From Oscillospiraceae bacterium (GTDB taxonomy: Bacteria; Bacillota; Clostridia; Oscillospirales; Acutalibacteraceae): a stretch of DNA of 64,000 nucleotides. Below the pieces are notes generated by a model. That model worked only from the letters and a program-made list of their open reading frames with translations. It had not been told where the DNA came from and did no database searches. The stretch lies in NCBI GenBank assembly GCA_015066245.1, contig SVOS01000005.1, positions 1 to 64,000 on the forward strand, given 5' to 3'. A program made the translations under genes and the position numbers. How positions within the stretch are numbered: the stretch's first letter is position 1; every line of letters begins with the position of its first letter. Below, one piece after another: positions 43,324-50,601 of the stretch.

Positions 43324-45021
43324 ATGGCAGAGGATAAAAAGGTTTTAAATAATGAAGAAACAGAAGCTATGTCTTCTAACTTCATTCACGATTTTATAGA
43401 CGAAGATATTGCCGAAGGCGGTCGTTATGAGGGTAAAAAGGTTCACACACGTTTTCCACCCGAGCCCAACGGCTATCTTCATATCGGACACGCAAAGGCT
43501 ATCTGCATTGACTTTGGTACTGCAGAGAAATACGGCGGTCTTTGCAATCTGAGAATGGATGACACCAACCCCACAAAAGAGGATGTAGAGTACGTTGAGG
43601 CTATCAAAGAGGATATCAAGTGGTTAGGTTACGACTGGGACGACAGATTCTACTATGCATCCGACTACTTTGAAGATATGTACAAGTTCGCACTTGAGCT
43701 TATCGAAAAGGGCCTTGCTTATGTTTGCGAGCTTAACGCAGAGCAGATGAGAGAATACAGAGGCGACCTTTCTACTCCTGCAAAGAGTCCTTTCCGTGAC
43801 AGACCCGTTGAGGAAAGCCTTGATTTATTCAAGAGAATGAGAGCAGGCGAATTTGAGGACGGCTCTATGACACTTCGCGCAAAGATTGACCTTGCATCCG
43901 GCAACTTCAATATGCGTGACCCTGTTATCTACAGAATTAACAGACTTCCTCATCACCGTCAGGGCACAAAATGGTGCATCTATCCCATGTACGATTTTGC
44001 TCATCCCATTGAGGACGCTATGGAGGGCATTACTCACAGCCTTTGCTCTCTTGAGTTTGAAGACCACAGACCCCTTTATGATTGGGTAATCAATAACGTT
44101 TCTGTTCCTGCAAAGCCCAGACAGATTGAGTTTGCTCGTCTTGGCATCAACAACACAGTTATGTCCAAGAGAAAGCTCAGAGCTCTTGTAGAAGAAGGCT
44201 ATGTTCGCGGCTGGGATGACCCCAGAATGCCCACACTCTGCGGTTTAAGACGCAGAGGTTATACACCTCGTTCAATCCGCAACTTTACCGACAGAAACGG
44301 TGTTTCCAAGGTTAACTCTATTGTTGAGTACGCCTTCCTTGAGCATTGCCTGAGAGAAGACCTTAACGAAACTGCTCAGCGTGCAATGGCAGTGGTTCGT
44401 CCTGTTAAGCTTGTTATCGAAAACTATCCCGAAGGTCTTACAGAAGAATTTGAGGTTGAGAACAACCCAAACCGCGTTGAAGACGGTAACAGAGTAATCA
44501 CATTCTCAAAAGAGTGCTTTATTGAGGCTGACGACTTTATGGAGGAGCCTATCAAGGGATATCAGAGACTTTTCCCCGGCAACGAAGTTCGCCTTAAGTC
44601 TGCATATATCGTAAAATGTACAGGTTGCAAAAAAGACGACGAGGGCAACGTGGTTGAGGTTTATGCAACATACGACCCCGAGACAAAGGGCGGCAATACC
44701 CCCGACGGCAGAAAGGTAAGAGGTACTATCCATTGGGTAGATGCCAACAATTGTGTTGATGCAGAGGTAAGACTTTACTCAAACCTCTTTACGGTTGCTG
44801 ATCCCGACACAGGCGACAAAAACTTCCTTGATTATCTCAATCCCGACTCTCTTGAGGTTGTGGAGGGTGCAAAGCTTGAGAAATCTTTAGCTAATGCAAA
44901 GCTAGGCGACGGCTTCCAGTTTATGCGTTTAGGTTACTTCTGTGTAGATAAAGACAGCACACCCGACAAGCTTATTTTCAACCGCAGCGTGTCCCTCAAG
45001 GACGGATTCAAGAAGAAATAA
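43324..45021 (+). CDS. glnS: Glutaminyl-tRNA synthetase
   Basis: Class I synthetase of 565 residues that charges tRNA-Gln directly. The N-terminal part matches GlnRS rather than bacterial Glu[20 protein letters not shown] (about 40-57), then [11 protein letters not shown] and the [15 protein letters not shown] block typical of the family. The KMSKS-equivalent is VMSKRKL (about 280). A C-terminal double beta-barrel anticodon domain covers about 350-560. GlnRS is uncommon in Firmicutes, which mostly use GatCAB, and this gene was probably acquired by an ancestor. It lies between gltX and a short-chain dehydrogenase gene. Confidence 0.96.
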   Translation: MAEDKKVLNNEETEAMSSNFIHDFIDEDIAEGGRYEGKKVHTRFPPEPNGYLHIGHAKAICIDFGTAEKYGGLCNLRMDDTNPTKEDVEYVEAIKEDIKWLGYDWDDRFYYASDYFEDMYKFALELIEKGLAYVCELNAEQMREYRGDLSTPAKSPFRDRPVEESLDLFKRMRAGEFEDGSMTLRAKIDLASGNFNMRDPVIYRINRLPHHRQGTKWCIYPMYDFAHPIEDAMEGITHSLCSLEFEDHRPLYDWVINNVSVPAKPRQIEFARLGINNTVMSKRKLRALVEEGYVRGWDDPRMPTLCGLRRRGYTPRSIRNFTDRNGVSKVNSIVEYAFLEHCLREDLNETAQRAMAVVRPVKLVIENYPEGLTEEFEVENNPNRVEDGNRVITFSKECFIEADDFMEEPIKGYQRLFPGNEVRLKSAYIVKCTGCKKDDEGNVVEVYATYDPETKGGNTPDGRKVRGTIHWVDANNCVDAEVRLYSNLFTVADPDTGDKNFLDYLNPDSLEVVEGAKLEKSLANAKLGDGFQFMRLGYFCVDKDSTPDKLIFNRSVSLKDGFKKK

Positions 45022-45024
45022 GAT

Positions 45025-45756
45025 ATGAAGACAGCAGTTATTACAGGTGCCGCCAAAGGCATTGGTGCGGCAATTGCCGTAGCCTTTGCCAAGGCTGGCT
45101 ACAAGGTAGTTATAAATTACAACAAAAGCGAAGAACGCGCCAGAACTCTGTGTCAGATTTTAAACGACACATATCCTACTGAGGCGGTGTGCATCAAAGG
45201 TGATGTGTCAACCCCCGACGGTGCCAAAAAGCTTATTTCTGAGGCAGTTACCGCTTTTGGTGACATTGATGTTCTGGTTAACAACGCAGGCATCGCCCAG
45301 CAGAAGCTTTTCACCGATATTACAGACGAAGATTGGGGTAAAATGATCAGCACCAATTTAAGCTCTGTGTTTTATGTAAGCCGCGAGGCACTGCCCTTTA
45401 TGATTTCGAAGAAAAGTGGCAGTATCGTCAACATAAGCTCTATCTGGGGCGAGACAGGCGGCTCCTGCGAGGTACACTACAGTGCCGCAAAAGCAGGTGT
45501 TATCGGCTTGACCAAAGCTTTGGCAAAAGAGGTTGCACCCTCGGGTGTTACGGTTAACTGCGTGTGTCCCGGTGTTATCAAGACAGATATGCTTAATTCC
45601 TTTACCGAGGATGACCTTAAGGCACTGATCGACGAAACTCCAGTTATGAGGTTAGGCTCTCCCAAGGATGTTGCCGATGCGGTTTATTATCTTGCAACAA
45701 ATTCGGGATTTGTGACCGGTCAGGTTTTGGGTGTTAACGGCGGAATGTATGTGTAA
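45025..45756 (+). CDS. Short-chain dehydrogenase/reductase (FabG-like)
   Basis: NAD(P)-dependent oxidoreductase of 243 residues. The classical SDR elements are complete: the nucleotide-binding ITGAAKGIGAAIA (about 5-17), NNAG at about 88-91, the catalytic serine in NISSIWG (about 140), the YSAAKAG pair (Tyr/Lys about 153-157), and PGVIKTDM. Overall it resembles 3-oxoacyl-ACP reductase, but no fatty-acid gene is adjacent, so the substrate is open. It begins 3 bases after glnS and is probably co-transcribed. The annotation is firm at family level only. Confidence 0.9.
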   Translation: MKTAVITGAAKGIGAAIAVAFAKAGYKVVINYNKSEERARTLCQILNDTYPTEAVCIKGDVSTPDGAKKLISEAVTAFGDIDVLVNNAGIAQQKLFTDITDEDWGKMISTNLSSVFYVSREALPFMISKKSGSIVNISSIWGETGGSCEVHYSAAKAGVIGLTKALAKEVAPSGVTVNCVCPGVIKTDMLNSFTEDDLKALIDETPVMRLGSPKDVADAVYYLATNSGFVTGQVLGVNGGMYV

Positions 45757-45768
45757 GAAGGTAATGTT

Positions 45769-46293
45769 ATGAAAAAAACACTTAATATATTCTGGATAAT
45801 TTCTGCGATTTTTCTTGCATTGGCAGCTTTGTGGGGTGTTGTAACAGGCCTTTCGGATGTTATGGCTCCCATTACAGTTGGCGGAATATCGCTGATTATT
45901 TTCGGAGTTATCAGCGTCCTTGCGGCTTTTACTGCAGGACTTAAGGCAAATGGCTCGGGCTGGCTTCTTTTTGACGGAGTAATTTCCTTTGTCTGCGGTT
46001 TAGCCTGTGTGTTCTGGTATGTGGATGCAACTCTGTTTATGGTGGAGCTTATCTATATTCTGGGTATCTGGCTTATGATGCTGGGAATTTCACAGATAAG
46101 CAGAGCAGGCAGACTTGGAAAATCCTCAGCAGGTAAAATTCTGATGAAGGTTACAGGCTACCTTGGAATTTTAGGCGGTATGACCTTGTTTGTACGCCCG
46201 ATTTACGAGCTTATGCCTTTTTCTCAGTACGGAGTTTCATTCTTGCTTATTACATCGGCAATTATGGTGATTTTCCGTTGTTTTGCTCGTTAG
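45769..46293 (+). CDS. DUF308/HdeD-like membrane protein
   Basis: A 174-residue integral membrane protein with about six hydrophobic helices, including a repeat of the pattern GxxxLIFGVISVLAAF and GIWLMMLGISQISRA. These alternating helices, with short glycine-containing turns, resemble HdeD/DUF308 proteins, which are linked to acid resistance in enterobacteria. Here it is the last gene of the gltX-glnS-SDR transcript, 12 bases after the SDR gene. Its function in this organism is not known. Confidence 0.75.
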   Translation: MKKTLNIFWIISAIFLALAALWGVVTGLSDVMAPITVGGISLIIFGVISVLAAFTAGLKANGSGWLLFDGVISFVCGLACVFWYVDATLFMVELIYILGIWLMMLGISQISRAGRLGKSSAGKILMKVTGYLGILGGMTLFVRPIYELMPFSQYGVSFLLITSAIMVIFRCFAR

Positions 46294-46402
46294 CCACGAG
46301 AAGGCAATTCGCCTTTGGATAGGTTTCAAATTGAGGCAACCTGTCGTCAACGGCGGATTTGTTTAGAAACTAAACAACCATAATGCGGTTAAAAGAATTT
46401 CG

Positions 46403-46432
46403 GCACACTTCAAAAATGAGGTGTGCTTTTTA
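46403..46432 (+). terminator. Terminator downstream of the gltX operon
   Basis: Stem GCACACTTC/GAGGTGTGC with one T-G wobble (46403-46411 and 46418-46426), then TTTTTATTTT. It is about 110 bases after the last gene. The bases in between hold no gene; a partial hairpin GGCAATTCGCC lies at about 46303-46313. Confidence 0.75.
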
Positions 46433-46461
46433 TTTTCACTAAATGCTTAAATAACAAGTGT

Positions 46462-46477
46462 AGGGACAGGCGTCCCT
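46462..46477. repeat. Short GC palindrome, possible dispersed intergenic repeat
   Basis: AGGGAC-AGGC-GTCCCT stands out in AT-rich sequence and lacks a T-tract. Short elements of the GTAGGGACAGGCGTCCC kind are familiar from intergenic regions of gut Firmicutes; that recollection would need a genome search. There is only one copy in this window. Confidence 0.4.
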
Positions 46478-46516
46478 GCGATAATATGAAATGCTTTCTG
46501 TCAAATGTTGAAATCG

Positions 46517-46545
46517 TTGATTTATTATGACAAGCTTGATATAAT
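46517..46545 (+). promoter_or_regulatory. Promoter of the broken membrane-protein gene
   Basis: TTGATT (46517-46522), 17 bases, TATAAT (46540-46545). AAAGGAG stands ahead of the ATG at 46580, so expression signals are intact. Confidence 0.65.
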
Positions 46546-46579
46546 ATTATCATACCTAAACCAGCGAAAGGAGTAAGCT

Positions 46580-47128
46580 ATGTTTAAAGACAAGTTTTTT
46601 CTAAGAAACCTTATAGGCTTTACTGCTGCTTCTATTGCAATAATGTTTTTTGCTTTGTATAGTTTTGCTCCTCTCTCTAAAGACCAACTGATAAAGGTCG
46701 AAACTTCTATAAACTTGGTTCAAAAAAACAAAGAAATGCGTGTTGATTGGATAACATTTTATGATGAAAATGGTGGCAAGTACTACTGCCACGAAAATCT
46801 GCTGGAAAGTTAAGAAAGTACATCTGCTTTTGCTGATATCTTGAACAAAGAATATATAGGCGAAACTCTCCGCATTTACTACACCGACCACATAGATTTA
46901 ATTCCCTTTAATATCCCGCGATTCTGGGGCTTCAACCGAGTAGCTGCTATTGAATGTGGTGACGAGATTTTAGTAAACCTTGATACTTATAATTCTGTAA
47001 ACAAAGAACAGTTAATCGCTTGGACAGTTATTGCCGTCATTCTGCTTATATTTGCAACAGGACCGTTTGTTGCAGAAAGAATTTTTGAAATCTCTGCCGA
47101 CAGAAAAAACAAAAAAGACCGCCCTTGA
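46580..47128 (+). pseudogene. Two-helix membrane protein gene broken by an in-frame stop
   Basis: One continuous frame of 182 codons from ATG 46580 to TGA 47126-47128 is interrupted by a single TAA at 46811-46813 (codon 78). The upstream half encodes a hydrophobic helix (about 10-30) and the start of an external domain (INLVQKNKEMRVDWITFYDENGG). The downstream half continues the same domain (YIGETLRIYYTDH, GFNRVAAI) and ends with a second helix and a charged tail. Frame and domain logic are kept on both sides, so a nonsense substitution such as GAA to TAA is the simplest account. The promoter and ribosome site look intact. No family is recognised. Confidence 0.8.
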
Positions 47129-47152
47129 GTACAAAAAGCTCAAGGGTCTTTT
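47113..47152 (+). terminator. Terminator after the broken gene
   Basis: Stem AAAAGACC...CTTGAG / CTCAAGGGTCTTTT (47113-47152) with a small bulge. It overlaps the final stop codon of the pseudogene. Confidence 0.7.
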
Positions 47153-47198
47153 GCTATAACCTACAAATCCAAGTATCAATATTTAGAACATCCGTTAA

Positions 47199-47227
47199 TT
47201 GACATATTATTTATGAGTTGATAATAT
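47199..47227 (+). promoter_or_regulatory. Promoter of the lipoprotein gene
   Basis: TTGACA (47199-47204), 17 bases, TAATAT (47222-47227). GAGGAGG precedes the ATG at 47260. Confidence 0.8.
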
Positions 47228-47259
47228 AGAATTAAAGAATATATGAGGAGGTTTTAAGC

Positions 47260-48240
47260 ATGAAAAGATTTTTTGCGGTATTTCTGGCGGCAATTCTGAT
47301 GCTTGGTCTTTGTGCTTGCGGTTCAGGCGGCAACACCACAGGCACAGGTGCAAACGAAGGCAACAAGGCGGTTATAGCCGAGGAACTTCAGGGCAAATGG
47401 TATGGCCCTAACTCAAAGCCTCAGCTTGATATTAACGCTGACGGCACCGGTAAAATCACCTTAAATGATGAAACCTTTGACGCAACCTTTACTGCTGAAA
47501 ATAATGTTTTCACAGCCGTTTCTGATAGCTATTACCTCTCTGGAGATTACACCTTGGAAAGCGAAAAGCTTATTGTAAAGTTAAGCTTTGAAGACAAGGA
47601 GTACAAAGTTATTTTTACCCGAACACCCGTAGAGCTTCCCGATGACTCTTTCATTTACATCTTCGGCGACGAAACCTATGAGATTAACTTTAACGAGGGC
47701 GAAATCATCCTCTCTCAGTTCCCGCCTGAGGACGACCCGCCTATAATTGAGGTTTACTTTGAATACATTACCGAAACAATTATCCACGTACACCCACAGC
47801 CTCCGATTTTTGAGGATGAAGTTACAATTATTCAGCCGTCCAATACGGGCGGTTTCCCCCATCCTGAAGAAATTGATATAAGCGTAAAAGAAGAACCACA
47901 GATTATCATAAACGGCGACCCTACCCCGGGTTACATTTCAAACGACGATATCACCGGCACCTGGACAACTGTGCAGGACGGCACAGTTTCTATATTCGGA
48001 GTAACAAACTCTGCAACCGTTCCCATTACATACACTTTCAATGCCGACGGCACCGGCACCATACTTGCAATGGGCATTATCTCCGGAACTATGACCTACT
48101 CTGTTGAAAACGGCGTGCTTAACCTGACAGTTTCAATGCTTGGCGATACCGAATCAGGCACAGGATATGTAAAGCGTGCAGGCGACAAGCTTTTAATCAG
48201 GAATATAGACGACGAAATTGAGATTTTAACAAGACAATAA
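47260..48240 (+). CDS. Lipoprotein with two lipocalin-like beta-barrel domains
   Basis: A 326-residue surface lipoprotein. The signal peptide ends in the lipobox LCAC, with Cys20 as the lipid-bearing residue. Two related domains follow, each with a G-x-W start and a DGTG turn. The first (about 40-130) begins LQGKWYG and has INADGTGKI; the second (about 230-326) begins ITGTWTT and has FNADGTGTI. Such repeats resemble the lipocalin-like DUF domains common in Firmicute lipoproteins. The region between (about 130-225) is rich in Glu, Pro and Ile. The ligand is unknown. It is a single gene with its own promoter and terminator. Confidence 0.8.
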   Translation: MKRFFAVFLAAILMLGLCACGSGGNTTGTGANEGNKAVIAEELQGKWYGPNSKPQLDINADGTGKITLNDETFDATFTAENNVFTAVSDSYYLSGDYTLESEKLIVKLSFEDKEYKVIFTRTPVELPDDSFIYIFGDETYEINFNEGEIILSQFPPEDDPPIIEVYFEYITETIIHVHPQPPIFEDEVTIIQPSNTGGFPHPEEIDISVKEEPQIIINGDPTPGYISNDDITGTWTTVQDGTVSIFGVTNSATVPITYTFNADGTGTILAMGIISGTMTYSVENGVLNLTVSMLGDTESGTGYVKRAGDKLLIRNIDDEIEILTRQ

Positions 48241-48279
48241 TTACTCACCCTTAAGTAAAAACAAACCCAACAAACTAAA

Positions 48280-48326
48280 AAAGAGAAGTCCCTTATTTAC
48301 TAAGAGGCTTCTCTTTAATTTTTTTG
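48280..48326 (+). terminator. Terminator of the lipoprotein gene
   Basis: Stem AAAGAGAAGTC/GGCTTCTCTTT with one wobble (about 48280-48290 and 48306-48316), then AATTTTTTTG. Confidence 0.8.
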
Positions 48327-48395
48327 TAGTGATATGTTAACTTTGTCAGCGTGTTATTTTTGCTCTGCAAAAGTGATATTGAAACCAAGCGTTTT

Positions 48396-48529
48396 CAGTG
48401 GTATTTTATTCTGCTCGAAAACTCGCAAAGCGAATAACACTCGGCATCAGCCGAATACCACTGCTAAGCAATAAAACTCGCCATCAGCGAATAAAACTTA
48501 TGCGAAATGCTCTAAGAACATTTCGCATA
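48396..48529. repeat. Array of nested and tandem short hairpins
   Basis: The gap between the lipoprotein and a convergent gene is filled by hairpins. An outer inverted repeat CAGTGGTATT (48396-48405) and AATACCACTG (48454-48463) encloses a TTATTC/GAATAA pair, CTCGC-AAA-GCGA and CTCGG-CATCA-GCCGA. Next comes CTCGC-CATCA-GCGA (about 48477-48490). An 11-bp perfect stem TATGCGAAATG/CATTTCGCATA follows (48499-48509 and 48519-48529). The small units repeat the scheme CTCGx-loop-xCGAATA. It looks like a structured dispersed repeat rather than a protein gene. Confidence 0.6.
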
Positions 48530-48545
48530 TACTCAAGGGTTATTT

Positions 48546-48965
48546 TTATATTACGATATTAACTTTGAACTCCCCACGGCATTTGGGGCAGCGTACGGTG
48601 TGTTTGCCGCGTCTGCGCTTTAGCCTTAATGTAGCTTTGCAGTATTTGCACTTTCTGTAGCGGTGGGTTTTTATGTCGCGGATTTTGTTCTTCTGAAGTT
48701 TGAAGAAGTTTTTTACAGCGTTCCAGATTTTAAGATATCCTGCGTTTTCTCTCTGCCTTCTGTAGGTGTTTTTTGAGAGAATTCTGAAGAAAGCATAAAT
48801 AAGTATAAGAAGCTGAAATATATAAAGTCCCAGCGACACCCAGTAGTGCCATACAAACATATTGGCAGTAGAAACAACAAGGGCAGATATAATGAGGAAA
48901 AACGAGAAAGAGTCCATTCCGTTTCTGCCGTACATAAATCGCTGAAGTTTAGCCATAAATCCCAT
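48546..48965 (-). CDS. Small membrane protein with basic C-terminal zinc ribbon
   Basis: A 139-residue protein with two hydrophobic helices (about 20-40 and 42-62). A very basic region follows, and the C-terminal zinc ribbon has CKYCKATLRL...CPKCRGEF (about 107-131). I do not recognise the family by name. The ATG at 48965 is kept because AGGAG lies 8 bases upstream. It is convergent with the lipoprotein gene and divergent from metF. It might bind nucleic acid at the membrane; that is only suggested by the basic charge and the zinc ribbon. Confidence 0.7.
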   Translation of the reverse strand: MGFMAKLQRFMYGRNGMDSFSFFLIISALVVSTANMFVWHYWVSLGLYIFQLLILIYAFFRILSKNTYRRQRENAGYLKIWNAVKNFFKLQKNKIRDIKTHRYRKCKYCKATLRLKRRRGKHTVRCPKCRGEFKVNIVI

Positions 48966-49097
48966 TCTGTAATCTCCTAAATAATCTTATGAGTTAATTG
49001 TATCACTGAATTAAGTCGAAAACAACATTTTTTCGTAAACAATATATGAACTGAATATTTAAGACGAATTCTTTTATTGTTTATAATAATGTATACT

Positions 49098-49126
49098 TTG
49101 ACATGTACCTCTATACTTGCTATAAT
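49098..49126 (+). promoter_or_regulatory. Consensus promoter of the metF-metH operon
   Basis: TTGACA (49098-49103), exactly 17 bases, TATAAT (49121-49126): full consensus in both boxes. The start near 49133 leaves a leader of about 15 bases, so no SAM riboswitch or T-box can fit downstream of it. Confidence 0.85.
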
Positions 49127-49147
49127 TATATAATCGGAGGTGTTTTT

Positions 49148-50017
49148 ATGAAGCTTAAAGAGCTTTTTTCTCTCACAAAACCTACGCTGAGCTTTGAGGT
49201 GTTTCCTCCCAAGGCTCAGGATTCTTTTGAAAAAGTAAAGGGAGCAGTAGGTGAGATTGCCGACCTTAAGCCCCACTATATGAGTGTTACCTATGGCGCA
49301 GGCGGTGGCACCAGCGATTTTACCGTAAAAATTGCTGAAGAAATCGAGAAAAATCACGGAGTTACGGCACTTGCACATCTTACCTGTGTTTCGTCAAGCA
49401 AAGAGCGTGTTAAGTCTCAGCTTTTGCAGATAAAAGAGGCAGGTATAGAGAATATATTGGCACTTCGTGGCGATATCCCAAAAGATGCCGAAAAAGGCGA
49501 GTGGGGCGCATACAGATATGCATCTGAGCTTATTGAGGAAATCAGAAAATACGGCGATTTCTGCATTGGCGGTGCTTGCTATCCCGAGGGCCACACAGAA
49601 TGTGAAACTTTGGACGAAGATATCAAAAATATCGCAAAAAAGGTAGAGGCAGGCTGCGAGTTTCTGACTACTCAGATGTTTTTTGACAACGAGATTTTGT
49701 ATTCATATATAGACAAGCTTCGTAAAAAAGGCATTTTTGTGCCCGTTGTGGCAGGAATTATGCCCATTACAAATGCAAAGCAGATTATGCGTGCCTGCGA
49801 GCTTTCGGGCACGGTTCTTCCCAAGAGATTCATAAAAATTGCCGAGCGATACGGCGACAAACCTGCGGCTATGGCACAGGCAGGTATTGCTTATGCTACG
49901 GAGCAGATTATCGACCTTTATGCGAATGGTATTAAAAATGTTCATGTTTACTCTATGAACAAGCCCGAAGTAGCACGAAAAATCCAGGAAAATCTTTCGG
50001 AGATTATAAATGATTAA
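49148..50017 (+). CDS. metF: Methylenetetrahydrofolate reductase
   Basis: FAD-dependent TIM-barrel enzyme of 289 residues that reduces 5,10-methylene-THF to 5-methyl-THF, the methyl donor for methionine synthase. Typical MetF segments are visible: LSFEVFPPKAQ near the N-terminus (catalytic Glu), SVTYGAGGG, LAHLTCVSSSK, ILALRGDIPKD and FLTTQMFFDNE. The longer frame begins at 49103, but the ATG at 49148 has CGGAGGTG 7 bases upstream and lies just after the promoter. It overlaps the next gene by 8 bases. The reduced folate feeds MetH, encoded two genes downstream. Confidence 0.95.
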   Translation: MKLKELFSLTKPTLSFEVFPPKAQDSFEKVKGAVGEIADLKPHYMSVTYGAGGGTSDFTVKIAEEIEKNHGVTALAHLTCVSSSKERVKSQLLQIKEAGIENILALRGDIPKDAEKGEWGAYRYASELIEEIRKYGDFCIGGACYPEGHTECETLDEDIKNIAKKVEAGCEFLTTQMFFDNEILYSYIDKLRKKGIFVPVVAGIMPITNAKQIMRACELSGTVLPKRFIKIAERYGDKPAAMAQAGIAYATEQIIDLYANGIKNVHVYSMNKPEVARKIQENLSEIIND

Positions 50018-50600
50018 AAAGATAGAAGTGCCTTTTTCTGAGCTTGAGATTTCACAGTCAGAGGCATTAAGATACGCAGGAGTAAAAGGAGAAGCCCACG
50101 AGAGCTTGCTGAAGCTTTATGACAAAGCTTATGCTCTTTTGGGTGAGTTTGCAAAGCCAAGAGCGGTGTATAAATGCATTGATGTCAGCTATTTTGAGGG
50201 TGGAGTTTATCTTGATAAGGACAAAATAGAAAGTCTGGGGCTCAAAAAGTTTCTTAAGGGTGCAGAGCGTTGTGCCTTGCTGGCGGCTACGGCTGGGTTG
50301 GAGGCAGACAGACTTATCACCAGATATTCTATGGTTGAGCCCTCTATGGCACTTATGATAGACGCCATTGCAGGAGCTACTGTAGAGGCACTTTGCAACA
50401 AATTGTGTGCAGGTTGCTTTGCAACCGAGCCTCAACGAAGATTTTCGCCAGGTTACGGAGATTTCCCCCTTGATTATCAGCGAAAAATTGTTGAGATTTT
50501 ATCGGCACCTCTTAATATCGGAGTGAATCTTACAGCCTCTATAATGCTTACCCCTTCAAAATCCGTTACAGCGGTTGTACCTCTGAAAGGATGTAATTAA
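50010..50600 (+). CDS. Separate MetH reactivation domain protein
   Basis: A 196-residue protein matching the vitamin B12-dependent methionine synthase activation domain, which binds S-adenosylmethionine and remethylates oxidised cobalamin during reductive reactivation. The clearest motif is RFSPGYGDFPLDYQRKI (about 143-159), preceded by a Cys-containing CAGCFA segment and followed by LTASIMLTPSKSVTAVV. In E. coli MetH this domain is fused at the C-terminus; in many Clostridia it is a separate gene, as here. It overlaps metF by 8 bases and sits one base before metH, so all three are co-expressed. Confidence 0.9.
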   Translation: MIKKIEVPFSELEISQSEALRYAGVKGEAHESLLKLYDKAYALLGEFAKPRAVYKCIDVSYFEGGVYLDKDKIESLGLKKFLKGAERCALLAATAGLEADRLITRYSMVEPSMALMIDAIAGATVEALCNKLCAGCFATEPQRRFSPGYGDFPLDYQRKIVEILSAPLNIGVNLTASIMLTPSKSVTAVVPLKGCN

Positions 50601-50601
50601 G

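Noticed and set aside
48966-49147. SAM riboswitch or T-box ahead of metF
   Set aside because: The consensus promoter leaves a leader of only about 15 bases, and none of the signature stems is present.
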